From assembly GCF_000014565.1 (NCBI RefSeq), contig NC_008270.1, positions 378,537 to 442,536 of the forward strand: a stretch of 64,000 nt of DNA. The letters run 5' to 3'. Shown here in pieces: positions 48,122 through 57,237 of this stretch. This stretch comes from Rhodococcus jostii RHA1. Its GTDB lineage: Bacteria; Actinomycetota; Actinomycetes; Mycobacteriales; Mycobacteriaceae. The translations under genes and the position numbers were made by a program. Below the pieces are notes generated by a model. The model was not told the origin of the DNA. It was given only the letters and a program-made list of their open reading frames with translations, and did no database searches. How positions within the stretch are numbered: position 1 is the first letter of the stretch; each line of letters begins with the position of its first letter.

Positions 48122-48363
48122 CTCGACAGGAAAGTGCCCCTCCTTGAGGACATCCGAACGGCCGAGCGGGAGGGGATACCCATGGCGGCGACCAGGACAC
48201 CAGACCGTCCGGCCGGCAGATCAACCTGACACGCTGACGTCGTGCCTGAGCACGTTTCGCCCACGTGGACGGTGATGAGGCTTATGCCGCACCACCGCCA
48301 CGGCACCGGTGTGGACGAGATAAGGTCCGCAGGTCGAAGTCATTCGACTGCAGGCCAATCCAG

Positions 48364-48588
48364 CTACGGGCTGCGGCGCCCAACCGCGATGAGTCCACCC
48401 CATCCGGTCACGAGCGTGGCGAGCGCTGCCGCACCGACCGCAGGGGCCGGGGAGTAGACGATCACGGCGATGATCGTGCAGATTGCCACCACAACGAATG
48501 CCACCCACAGGTAGCGATGCCACGAAAGTGCAGGGTGGGGGCCGGGCCCGCTGTTGTTGTCACGTGTGGAGAACGGTACGTTCGTAAT
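48364..48588 (-). CDS. Small two-span membrane protein, apparently starting with ATT
   Basis: An open frame encodes 74 residues with two hydrophobic segments (YLWVAFVVVAICTIIAVIVY and AVGAAALATLVTGWGGLIAV) and the tail GRRSP. A perfect AGGAGG lies five bases before an ATT codon at 48588, and no ATG, GTG or TTG is available in frame between the upstream stop and the first helix. ATT starts are rare but known. It lies downstream of the TetR remnant. No family recognised. Confidence 0.45.
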   Translation of the reverse strand: MTNVPFSTRDNNSGPGPHPALSWHRYLWVAFVVVAICTIIAVIVYSPAPAVGAAALATLVTGWGGLIAVGRRSP

Positions 48589-48635
48589 TGGAACCTCCTG
48601 AAGTCAATGCATGGCGATTGGGGTTTCGAGAAGTT

Positions 48636-48661
48636 GCCCTCGCCGTTCCAGCGGCGGGGGC
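48636..48661 (-). terminator. GC-rich hairpin after the TetR remnant
   Basis: GCCCTCGCCG (48636-48645), loop TTCCAG, and CGGCGGGGGC (48652-48661) pair over 10 bp with one G-T wobble. Located between the TetR remnant and the small membrane protein gene; a plausible terminator without a T-run. Confidence 0.5.
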
Positions 48662-48734
48662 TTTCTCGTGTTCCGAGGACGAACGTCTCGATCAGGTCTT
48701 CCGTCGAGGTTTCCGTTCTCGGTACAGGTAGAGA

Positions 48735-49130
48735 TTAACGGGTGTGGATGGCCATGGAGAGCAGCAGTTCGGTGCAGGTGTCCACGAGCTCCTCCTCGGG
48801 GAGGGTCGCGGTGCCGTTCAACCACGCCGTCAGGGTCTGTGCGAGGCCGCCGACCATGAAGTGCGCGGCCAGGTCGAGGCGCGGGCTCTCGGCCACTTCG
48901 TAGTACCCGACTGTCTGCTTGGTGACCAGGCCCGCGAACAGCCGCGAACTGTCGAGGCGGCGCTGCGCCAGCACCGCGCTCGACTGCGCCACCGAGAACA
49001 TGAGATGGCCGTGACGCGGATCCTCGGCGACCTCCCGCACGATGTTGCGGACTCCGGCGCGCACGATGTCACGTTCACCCGGTCCGGCGTTCGACTCGGC
49101 GTCCAGGGTGCTGGTGGTGTTCCGGTCCAC
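48735..49130 (-). pseudogene. C-terminal remnant of a TetR-family regulator
   Basis: About 131 residues. The ligand-binding half of a TetR protein is visible: EDPRHGHLMFSVAQSSAVLA, RLDLAAHFMVGGLAQTLTAW and EELVDTCTELLLSM. The N-terminal HTH is missing; an in-frame stop lies about 15 codons before the GTG at 49130. Without a DNA-binding domain it cannot work as a normal repressor. Confidence 0.7.
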
Positions 49131-49377
49131 GGCGTGGTCGTAGACGGCGACGGGCCGCGATCAGATTCCGCTCAAGGGTCTTTCGGTATGCTGGGCGTCA
49201 GTCGGCGGTGACGCCGGCGATGCGCGCGGGAACGTGTTGATGGTTGGTCGCCAGATGATGCGCGTTCTCCGTGGAACCCGCCCGTGAGGTGGGTCCGGGC
49301 GTGGCAGATGGCTCTAGGAACCCGTCTGCCACGTTTCGTCGTTTCAGGGGCGGTACCGAGGCGGTCGGGGAGGTCGG

Positions 49378-50253
49378 GTGGCGTACAACGTGAGCCCAGA
49401 TGCGCCGCCGTCGAGCCTGGACCCCGAAGCCGGCATCAGCACCACTCCGGCGTCCAAGCCCGCCGGTTATCGGCCGGCCGCCACCTACGACGACCGCGCC
49501 CAGGAGCGCAAGGGTGCACGGCAGCTGGACCGGATGGTCGAGGACGCGGAGTTCACCCGGGCCCGCAAGGACCTCGAGCGCGCGTTCCCGCGCGCGACCG
49601 TCCCCGAGGTGTCCGACCGCAAAAGCCGCGACCTGCCGATCCCGGATTCGATTCGCCAGCCGCCGAGTTCGCGGCAACGCAAGGTGCGGTCGGTGAACAA
49701 GCACAAGGCACAGTCGCAGTTGCCGAAGGTCGGCTACACCGCCGTACAGACCCTGGTCAGCGACCCGGACCGGTGGAACACCGTCGGCGAGGCGCTGTCG
49801 AAGGCGCGCGGTGACGCGCAGCAACTCGACGAGAAGATGCGTTCCCAGGTCCAGCGCGTGGACCGGGCCATTCAGACCGCCGAACGGTTCAACGACCGCG
49901 GCCACATCCTCTACTGCGCGGTCACACTCCCACACCAGGTGCCGCAGCAGGCGTCGAATCTGCCCGCGACCTTGCATCCGGGATCCCGCTTGGATTTCGA
50001 CCGGCACACGATGGCCACCCACGCCGCTCATGAACTCGATGTCACGCTGGGCGAGCGGGATGTGGTGTTCGAGATCGAAACCGGCCGGGGCATGTATCTG
50101 GGCCGCTCGGACACGGTCGACGACACCGCGCACCTGCTGCCGCGAGGGATGCGGTTCGAGGTGGTCTCGGCAGGGGAGGGGCGATACCGTCGCCCGGACG
50201 GCAGTATCGGCCGGCGGATGATCGTGCAGCTGCGGGACATCACCGAGGAATGA
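49378..50253 (+). CDS. ADP-ribosyltransferase-like protein
   Basis: 291 residues from GTG 49378, GGGGAGG four bases upstream. The N-terminal 110 residues are charged and disordered-looking; 120-175 is helical. The C-terminal third reads like an ART fold: ILYCAVTLPHQVPQ, then GRGMYLGRSDTVDD and HLLPRGMRFEVVS. The catalytic Glu that normally precedes the LLPRG strand appears to be replaced (DDTAHLLPRG). Such proteins sit on actinobacterial plasmids and phages near transfer or head genes. Active or not is open. The next gene overlaps by ATGA. Confidence 0.5.
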   Translation: MAYNVSPDAPPSSLDPEAGISTTPASKPAGYRPAATYDDRAQERKGARQLDRMVEDAEFTRARKDLERAFPRATVPEVSDRKSRDLPIPDSIRQPPSSRQRKVRSVNKHKAQSQLPKVGYTAVQTLVSDPDRWNTVGEALSKARGDAQQLDEKMRSQVQRVDRAIQTAERFNDRGHILYCAVTLPHQVPQQASNLPATLHPGSRLDFDRHTMATHAAHELDVTLGERDVVFEIETGRGMYLGRSDTVDDTAHLLPRGMRFEVVSAGEGRYRRPDGSIGRRMIVQLRDITEE

Positions 50254-50474
50254 GGGGAATGAGGATGGGACTGTTCACCGACGACAAGGGCCGCCCCGAG
50301 CTTGTGGTCCACCCGGACATCAAGCTGGGACGGGCGACGTTCCGGCCGGTCGACGATGAACCCGAGCCGGAGGAGACACCGAAGCAGCGTGCCCGCCGCG
50401 AGCTGAAACTACGACTGGGCGCCGAGCTCCGCGCGAAAGAAGAAACCGGAGACACCAACCCCGAGAAGGGGTGA
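50250..50474 (+). CDS. Small hypothetical protein
   Basis: 74 residues, starting within the stop of the ART-like gene (ATGA); ATGs at 50259 and 50265 are alternatives. Composition is highly charged: FTDDKGRPELVVHPDIKLGR, then EPEPEETPKQRARRELKLRL. Likely a partner or scaffold of the upstream protein. No family recognised. Confidence 0.55.
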   Translation: MRGMRMGLFTDDKGRPELVVHPDIKLGRATFRPVDDEPEPEETPKQRARRELKLRLGAELRAKEETGDTNPEKG

Positions 50475-50554
50475 CGCCTCCGGCTCATCCTGTGCATATT
50501 CAGTGATCCGACTATAGCCACAAATTGCGATAACGCTAGAAAGGCGAGTGGTAC

Positions 50555-50926
50555 GTGTATCAACGGCCGGCGACCGAGGACGAAATCCGCGACAAGGCCC
50601 CTGGACTCACCGCCAGCAACAGCGGCGGCGCGTTCGACGAAAACGGGAACGTGGTCGGCGGTACCACCACCTATCTGATCACTGTCACCGAGCCTCGCGA
50701 TGGATGGTGCACGCGGAACGATCTCATCGACTGGGGCTACAGCGATGCAGGTATCGACCGCTTCTTCGGACCCGAATCCGATGGGCCGGAAGAAATTACC
50801 GGGTGGACGTGCGAACACATCGACCACATCGAGGCAACGGTCGTCGTCCCCGCACTGCGCATGGTGGACGAGGCATTCTCCGACCCCGAGACGCCTGCTT
50901 CCATTCTCCGCGCGGCATCGATCTGA
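50555..50926 (+). CDS. Hypothetical protein
   Basis: 123 residues from GTG 50555 behind AAAGGCGAG. Acidic, with two cysteines (GWCTRNDLIDWGYSDAGIDR and GWTCEHIDHIEATVVVPAL). A YLITVTEPRDGW strand leads into an HTH-like helical region. No family recognised; conserved-looking codon use supports it as a gene. Confidence 0.6.
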   Translation: MYQRPATEDEIRDKAPGLTASNSGGAFDENGNVVGGTTTYLITVTEPRDGWCTRNDLIDWGYSDAGIDRFFGPESDGPEEITGWTCEHIDHIEATVVVPALRMVDEAFSDPETPASILRAASI

Positions 50927-51101
50927 TTCCGTCCCTGAGCGGTCGCCCAGATCGCTTCGAGTAGCTCCCCTCACTGCTCCTGGGGGACATGCCATGTCCG
51001 CAGGTCAGTCCCGCTAATATTCCGGTGACGCGACTACTTCGAGCGCGGATGGATGGGTGCGGGCGGGGTTGGGTCCGTGCGCGGACAGGGTGGCAGCGAC
51101 G

Positions 51102-52940
51102 ATGAAGACCCAGGACTGTGCAACTACGGGGTGCGGTCAGCCGGCCGCCTTTGTGTCCCGAAGTAAACCCGCGTGGTGCACCGACTGCATCGACGGAATC
51201 CTGCGCACGGGTGGCCTCGAACCAGCGGAGCCGTTCACCACGCCGGCCGCCTGGCGGTTGACGACGTGCCGGACCTGCGGTGTGCGCGCCCATTACCGAC
51301 TCGACTACGTCGTCGGAAAGAACGCCTCGGGGACACCGACCTGCCGGGCGTGCCACTGGACGAAGCGGGCGAACAGAACCCGCTCACACCCGTCGAGGGA
51401 GTTCGACCGCACAATGCTCGAGCTACTGCGGCACCATTCACCGGAGCAGATCCTTCAAGCACATCCGCAGCCGGAGGTGCGCGAATTCCTCGAACAGCGG
51501 TGGTGGCCGCACGAACGGATCGCCGGCCACCTCGCCGAGTACGGCTACGACCTCGTCGACCCGATCGGTGAGGTCCACGACGACAACGACCCGGTACTCG
51601 CCCGCTGCCGCAGATGCCACCGGATCAGCGCTGCACAGATGGCCGATTTCGGCTCGGGCTGCACCTGTGCGCGCAATACCCGCGCCTCCGACCCCAGCAG
51701 ACCCCGACCCGGTCGGGCATTGCTGTCGGAATCGCAGTCCCCGGCACTGGATTGGTGGGACCACGACCACAACGAGGCCACCGCCTTCGACACGGTGACG
51801 ATCCTGGCCACTCGCTCCTGCCACTGGCGATGCCCGGAGTGCGGGCTGCGGTTCGAGGAGAAGGTCAACGTCATGACCAGCCGTCCGGCATGCCGGGCCT
51901 GTTCCGCCCGCCGGAGCGAGGAGTGGCAAGTCGAGAGAACGCGGTGGAAGATCACCCCGGTGGCCGACGTTCCGGAGCTGGCAGCGGCATGGGCCGATGA
52001 TGACGACCCCCGCGAGGTGATGGTCGACGAAAGTGGGAAGCTGCGTCGGTTCCGGTGCCCGAACGGTCACCATCCCCGCATCAGAACCCTGCGTTTCCTC
52101 ACCTCGGGGTGTCCGCATTGTCGTGGGTCGGCGACGGCGAAGAAGTGGCTCGCTGGCCTCCTGCCCGAAATCGCCGCCCAGTGGCATCCGACCCGTAACG
52201 GCAAATACACCCCGCAGAACGTGGTGTGGGACTCGCAGCGTGAGATGTGGTGGCGGGCGGACTGTTGCGGGCACGAGTGGCAGGAGTCGGTGCGGGGCCG
52301 CGACGGCGGCAGCCGGCTGCGCTGCCCGGTCTGCCGCACCATCCTCGGCTCGCTGGCCTGGCACGATCCGGGACTGGCGGCGGAATGGAGTGCCACCAAC
52401 GCGGTCACGGCGTGGCACGTTCGCCCGCATGCGTCGCTGGCGTTCGTTCCGGAATGGGTCTGCGCCACCGACCCCGCCCACGTGTGGGGCGCGTCGCTGA
52501 GTAGCCGGTCGAATGGGGCGGAGTGCCCGGACTGTCGACAAGCCGGCAAATCGCGTGTCGAACTCGAGCACCATGCGGCCGCCGTCGAGGTGTTCGGCAA
52601 TGCCCGCTCCGGAATCACCATGACCGACGACGCGTACACCACTCGCAAGTCTTGGACGACGGACATCAGTGTCGACCACGAGGGGCTCACCGTGGTGATC
52701 GAGTACGACGGCGCCTACTGGCATTCCGCGGATGCGAAGGTGCTCGTCGATCAGCGGAAGAGCCGGGATCTTCTCGCGGCCGGATGTGTGGTGGTGCGGC
52801 TCCGGGAGGACGATTTGCCGTCGCTGGCGATCGATCATCCCCGCTACCGGGAAGTGCGGGTTCACTCGACCGTGCCGCGTCCCCGCAACGTCATGGAAGA
52901 CATCCACGACTGGCTGCGAGGACTACCGACCGGCCGATAA
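51102..52940 (+). CDS. Zinc-ribbon array protein with C-terminal Vsr/DUF559-like nuclease domain, copy 2
   Basis: 612 residues. ATG 51102 is chosen to match copy 1 (both begin M.TQ.C.TT.CG.PAAF). The same Cys-pair modules, DUF4379-like repeats and nuclease domain (RVELEHHAAAVEVF, TTDISV, VIEYDGAYWHS, QRKSRDLLAAGCVVVRLRED) are present. An extra segment of about 40 residues near 100-140 (LELLRHHSPEQILQAHPQPE) separates the first and second zinc modules and is absent in copy 1. Identity is high across the rest, so the pair arose by duplication followed by divergence; both keep the putative catalytic residues. Confidence 0.7.
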   Translation: MKTQDCATTGCGQPAAFVSRSKPAWCTDCIDGILRTGGLEPAEPFTTPAAWRLTTCRTCGVRAHYRLDYVVGKNASGTPTCRACHWTKRANRTRSHPSREFDRTMLELLRHHSPEQILQAHPQPEVREFLEQRWWPHERIAGHLAEYGYDLVDPIGEVHDDNDPVLARCRRCHRISAAQMADFGSGCTCARNTRASDPSRPRPGRALLSESQSPALDWWDHDHNEATAFDTVTILATRSCHWRCPECGLRFEEKVNVMTSRPACRACSARRSEEWQVERTRWKITPVADVPELAAAWADDDDPREVMVDESGKLRRFRCPNGHHPRIRTLRFLTSGCPHCRGSATAKKWLAGLLPEIAAQWHPTRNGKYTPQNVVWDSQREMWWRADCCGHEWQESVRGRDGGSRLRCPVCRTILGSLAWHDPGLAAEWSATNAVTAWHVRPHASLAFVPEWVCATDPAHVWGASLSSRSNGAECPDCRQAGKSRVELEHHAAAVEVFGNARSGITMTDDAYTTRKSWTTDISVDHEGLTVVIEYDGAYWHSADAKVLVDQRKSRDLLAAGCVVVRLREDDLPSLAIDHPRYREVRVHSTVPRPRNVMEDIHDWLRGLPTGR

Positions 52941-53118
52941 CACTCGCGCGCCGCTGCCTGTCGGGGAAGTGTCATCACCCCAGGTCACCGGACACGTTCG
53001 GTCAGATATGCGCGTCGGTCGGTGGGACGGAATCGGCGAATTCCTCTGGCGGGCAGGCTCGGGAGGGGACATGTCGTTTCCTGAGGTCATCGCCCCGTGA
53101 GTTCGTCCGGCCGTGGTG

Positions 53119-53922
53119 TCAGGTCAGCTGCCGGATCCGTGGAAGTGTGTCGGCGAGTTGCTCGAAGAGGGTCGGCCATCCGCGGCGAAGCCAGGTCAGT
53201 CGGCCGCGGTCGAGGTGGCCGCCGTCGATGAGGTGGGAGATGCGGTGCTGCTGCGCGGGCACTCCGAGTTCCCGGAGTTTGGCGTAGACGGGGTTGACGG
53301 GGAGCTGGTGTCGGGCGATGTGCGACCACACGTCCTCGGTGGTCCAGTCCCAGATCGGGCCGTAGGCAACGGTGCCGTCGGCGCGGGCGATGATTCCGTC
53401 ATGGCGGCCGCCGCGGGTGTAGAGCATTCGACGGGTGGAGGATTCGTCGGCGCGTACACCCCACAGTTCACCGGGCCCGAGAAGTTGGTGGGCGCGTCGG
53501 GCGGGTTCGGTGATCAGCACCTCATGCAGATCCACGGTGGCCGCGGCCTCGTCGGCGGTCGCCTGGTGGTCCCACAGGCCGGAGTCGGCGAGTACCTGCA
53601 GTAGTGGGGGATCGGTGGGAATGCGGTGCAGGTCGAGCCGCCAGGCGTGGGCGAGTTCGGCGAGGTAGTCGTAGGTTTCGGGGTAGTCGAGTCCGGAGTC
53701 GAAGAACACCACGGGCACATCCGGATCCACCCGGAGGACGAGATCGAGGACGACGAGGGAGTCCTTGCCGCCGGAGAACGCGATGTAGCCGTCATGGGCG
53801 GCGAGGTGTGCCTCAATCCGTGGAAGGATGGCGCCGATAGCCGTCGGTCCGGCTTTCCCCGACGGAGTGCGCAACCCGCGAAGCAGGGTCAGATCCAGGC
53901 CGGGTTCGGATGTGTACCCCAC
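53119..53922 (-). CDS. PAPS reductase (CysH) family protein
   Basis: 267 residues. The PP-loop IAFSGGKDSLVVLDLVLRV (residues 48-66) and VPVVFFDSGLDYPETYDYLA define the adenine-nucleotide alpha-hydrolase fold; GVRADESSTRRML and AYGPIWDWTTEDVW follow as in CysH/DndC-like proteins. The C-terminal catalytic cysteine motif of true PAPS reductases is absent, so assimilatory sulfate reduction is unlikely. Homologues on plasmids and phages act in nucleic-acid modification or unknown sulfur chemistry. GTG 53922 is divergent from the 601-residue unknown gene. Confidence 0.8.
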   Translation of the reverse strand: MGYTSEPGLDLTLLRGLRTPSGKAGPTAIGAILPRIEAHLAAHDGYIAFSGGKDSLVVLDLVLRVDPDVPVVFFDSGLDYPETYDYLAELAHAWRLDLHRIPTDPPLLQVLADSGLWDHQATADEAAATVDLHEVLITEPARRAHQLLGPGELWGVRADESSTRRMLYTRGGRHDGIIARADGTVAYGPIWDWTTEDVWSHIARHQLPVNPVYAKLRELGVPAQQHRISHLIDGGHLDRGRLTWLRRGWPTLFEQLADTLPRIRQLT

Positions 53923-54094
53923 AGCAACTCAGGCTACGATCCTGGCTGCACACACGCTCGTTCCCCTCCTGCGTGACGCCCCGCCTCGCCCGGTGTCTCA
54001 CGTATGGGCACCATGCGGCTTCTCGGCTCCGACGGTGTCGGCTCGACCAGCAATAATGATGCGGCCGTCCGAACCGTGATAGGGGAGCCGCCCG

Positions 54095-55900
54095 ATGACA
54101 AATGCCATCGAACCGCAGATGACTCGACTTGTCGTCGCATCCGATGTCCTCGACGAGCACATGGATCTTACGAAGCGGCAAGAGGTGTGGGCGCGGGCTG
54201 GTGTGGTCCCGACACTCGCAACGATCAGCCGCCTCCTCGCCGACCTCGACCTGTCCGTCATCACCAACTCATGGGGGCGAGTGGAGGAGGCATGGACCGG
54301 GACTGTTCCGCGACCCCTTCGTGCGGATCTGCGCAAGCACCTCCGCCGCGGCCACCTGATCCTGTGCCCCACTGCTCTCATGCAATGCATCAAGGAAGTC
54401 ATCGAGTTCGGTGACCCCGCCGGAGAAGTGGCGCTCCCCTCGCTCGACTTCGCCCGCTGCGTACTGAGCATCAACCAGGACAACGACCAGAGCATCGGCC
54501 CCTCAACCGACTGGCACGACATCGAGAACGCGTTCACGCTCAACTACATCGCGCAGCAGTCGTTCAATCACCCCGACACCTTCGAAACCCTCGCGGCCGA
54601 GGTCGATCAGACATGGCGACAGCCGTGGCCAACCACCACCGGGCGACGGCTGATCCGCGATATGGGGCATGGGCCCGCCGACCTGTTCAAAGACGTCATC
54701 GGCGTCGAACTCGACGATTTCCTCAGCGTGGGATGGGCGATCTGGAACCTCGTCAGCAACGACAAGCTCATCTCGTTCCACCCGGATCTTCAGCTGCGAT
54801 CAATGGGAGCGACCCCCGAGATGGTCGAGATCTTCCTCGAACGCTGCACGTTGACGCTCGACGAGTTGCAAGACCAGCTTTCCGAGGAACGGAACAGCGG
54901 CGACGGGACACCGTGGACCCGCTACAAACTGCAGATGTACCCGTTCATGCGCCTGCCGGACGGTTCGGTGCTGCTACTGCGCCTGCAGTACTTCGTCCGG
55001 CGGTTCTTCGGGCAGCTGCCCTTCGTTGATGTGAACGAAATCCTGAAGAAGGACGAGGGCAGATCGACGCGGTTCCGTGGCGCGATGAACCACGTGTTCG
55101 AGCAGCGGGTGGGGGAGACACTGCACCGGATCGGAGGCTTTACGGGGACCGGTGGCGGCGGCGGGGTGATCTCCGAGGACGAAATGATGAGAGCCTTCCA
55201 GATCCGGAAAGGCGAAACCGAAAGTGTCTGTGACTGGGCATACGTTCGCGATGACACCTGCGTGTTGATCGACGCAAATAATCGACATCTGCTCCAGTGT
55301 TTCGCCGAGGGCAGCGGCACTATCGAAGATTTCCACACCGAGGTGCGGACCAAGTTCAGCGAGAAGAAGTTCCTGCAACTGACCTCGACGATCCGACAGT
55401 TCCGCGACCGAGGGTGGGATGCGAACGGAGTCCGAGTCGACGAACGCACGACGTTCGTTCCACTCGTCCTCGCACCCGAAGATGGGATGCCGTGCAATGG
55501 ATTCATCGAGCGGCTGATGCTCACCTATGCGCAGCCGCTCGTGGCCGAGTTCGACGGATCGGCGCTGCCGCCGACGATCATTACCCGACGGGACCTGCGG
55601 ATCCTGGAAGGTCTTGCTTACCACCGCGGCGAAAACATCGCAGTCCTCCTGCGCGAGTGGCGCGCCCACTGCAACGACGACCCGTTTCCCTGTTCTCTAC
55701 GGGAATTCCTCGAGGCCAAGAAGCTGGACGCTCCGATGGCAGAGTTCGAACACAAACTGGGCTTCGACTTCTACGAAGCGATGCGGGAACACACGGCAGA
55801 TCTGACGATTCGGCAGATGCACCCCAGTCAGCGTGCCGCCGCACAGGAAATGTTGGACGCAGCGCGGCGCAGGCTACCTACTGAGCATCTTCGCCGCTGA
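54095..55900 (+). CDS. Large protein of unknown function (601 residues)
   Basis: ATG 54095 is preceded by AGGGGAG. A regular mix of helices and strands, no membrane span or low complexity. A segment near residues 335-400 (FEQRVGETLHRIGGF, then CDWAYVRDDTCVLIDANN) has the look of a degenerate PD-(D/E)XK core, with a conserved acidic strand but Asn where Lys is expected. No family recognised. It is divergent from the CysH-like gene with 172 bases between starts, which suggests a shared accessory system such as defence or DNA modification (inference only). Confidence 0.65.
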   Translation: MTNAIEPQMTRLVVASDVLDEHMDLTKRQEVWARAGVVPTLATISRLLADLDLSVITNSWGRVEEAWTGTVPRPLRADLRKHLRRGHLILCPTALMQCIKEVIEFGDPAGEVALPSLDFARCVLSINQDNDQSIGPSTDWHDIENAFTLNYIAQQSFNHPDTFETLAAEVDQTWRQPWPTTTGRRLIRDMGHGPADLFKDVIGVELDDFLSVGWAIWNLVSNDKLISFHPDLQLRSMGATPEMVEIFLERCTLTLDELQDQLSEERNSGDGTPWTRYKLQMYPFMRLPDGSVLLLRLQYFVRRFFGQLPFVDVNEILKKDEGRSTRFRGAMNHVFEQRVGETLHRIGGFTGTGGGGGVISEDEMMRAFQIRKGETESVCDWAYVRDDTCVLIDANNRHLLQCFAEGSGTIEDFHTEVRTKFSEKKFLQLTSTIRQFRDRGWDANGVRVDERTTFVPLVLAPEDGMPCNGFIERLMLTYAQPLVAEFDGSALPPTIITRRDLRILEGLAYHRGENIAVLLREWRAHCNDDPFPCSLREFLEAKKLDAPMAEFEHKLGFDFYEAMREHTADLTIRQMHPSQRAAAQEMLDAARRRLPTEHLRR

Positions 55901-56036
55901 CTCTGTGCCACCGACCTCGGATGCACGACAACTTCACGCGCGACCGCGAGGAAGATCGGAGTGACTGCAGTCGGGCCCATGTAGCGGCCTGCACCGTCCG
56001 TCGGATGCAGGCCGCCACCTCCGGCGAGCGAACGAA

Positions 56037-56903
56037 CTACGCGGCCCTCACCTCCGGTGACGCGGCAGCCAGGATTCCAGCGAGCAGCGGCGGGGCCGGC
56101 CACAGGAAGCTGGTTGCCACGAAACGGGACTCGCTGGTTTCGAGTGGCTTCACAGCGTGAGGCAGTGCCCTCGCTCGGCGGTCTGTGAGTCCGCACTGGG
56201 CACCCGTGATCAGCAATGTGCTCGGCTCCGCCGGATCCGAGGGTGCGGCCACAGAATTGGAGGCTGCCGTCCGCAGATCCTGACCGGGTCTGCCGACGAG
56301 GAGTCGGTCGTCTCCTGCCGGGCGGTGGATCAACGTCGTGATACCGCCGTCAAGGTGCCATCGTTGGGCTGCGTGGGTGCCCGGCAAATACCTGATCAAC
56401 CTGGTCGAGACCAACGTGGGGACACCGCGGTGGAGGACGTGCTCGCGGAAAGCGAGGCAACTCGCGTGCATGTGTTCCTCGGTGGCCTCCAGCAAGGCGC
56501 GTATCACGCCAGGTGCTTGTTGATCACGGGTGGCCAGCGAAGACATCCCCGGGACAACCTGAATCAGCGACTTGTGACCTCGAGGATCCCGAGCATCGCG
56601 GTGTCGGGCCTTCGCCTGAGCAGGCGCGGGCAAGATCCAGCCCAGCTTGTCGTTCCATTCGCCAGCCCACCGAGCGAACCGCGCAATGCCGCGCTCGTCC
56701 TGCAGGTACGGAGCAGCCTGTTCCATCAGATCGGTGAGTGTCGCGTGGTCGCGCGACGGTCCCAGCAGTTTCAAGCCATCATGGAGCCATTGCGACTTCT
56801 CTGAGGTGCAGCCGAGTGCTGTCGCACCGGGATGTGACCTACGCGGCCTGGGAGTACTGTTCCGTCTTGCTCCCGTTGACCTGGAAGCATCGTTGTGTTT
56901 CAT
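56037..56903 (-). CDS. Possible 2-oxoglutarate/Fe(II) oxygenase-like protein
   Basis: 288 residues from ATG 56903 (AGGGA six bases upstream; the frame extends to 57062). The C-terminal half has RLIRYLPGTHAAQRWHLDGG with TTLIHR, DDRLLVGRPGQ, and ALPHAVKPLETSESRFVATS, which fit the isopenicillin N synthase-like pattern: HxD, then distal His, then Arg/Ser. The N-terminal half is unknown. If correct it is an iron-dependent oxidase of an unidentified small molecule. Tentative. Confidence 0.45.
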   Translation of the reverse strand: MKHNDASRSTGARRNSTPRPRRSHPGATALGCTSEKSQWLHDGLKLLGPSRDHATLTDLMEQAAPYLQDERGIARFARWAGEWNDKLGWILPAPAQAKARHRDARDPRGHKSLIQVVPGMSSLATRDQQAPGVIRALLEATEEHMHASCLAFREHVLHRGVPTLVSTRLIRYLPGTHAAQRWHLDGGITTLIHRPAGDDRLLVGRPGQDLRTAASNSVAAPSDPAEPSTLLITGAQCGLTDRRARALPHAVKPLETSESRFVATSFLWPAPPLLAGILAAASPEVRAA

Positions 56904-57237
56904 TGGAGTCCCTGCTCTCTGCAGCGCCATTTCCCAGCGGCGGATTGAAGGAGAGACATCGCCGATGGCAATCGGGATGTCTTTCGCGGAGTGCAGTAGT
57001 TCGGTGGCCCTGTTCGAGCAGGGCCACCGACCACTACGTGAGGGGCCTAGCCCCGAGAGCAACTATCGATTCCAATGTCTCCCGTGGTCGTCCTCGCCTT
57101 GGTGAGCGGTGTTCGCATTTAAAGCTATGTCGTGCAGGCATTTCGGACAATGCAAGATCAACTTCTGGGATAGATTGACGCCTGAAGTCTCACTTGTCTC
57201 AATCGATGGGTCAGTGCGGAGCAGCGTGGAGGGCGTA

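Noticed and set aside
49198..50133. Minus-strand open frame of about 310 codons
   Set aside because: Lies wholly opposite the ART-like gene, is rich in R, G and L with no domain pattern.
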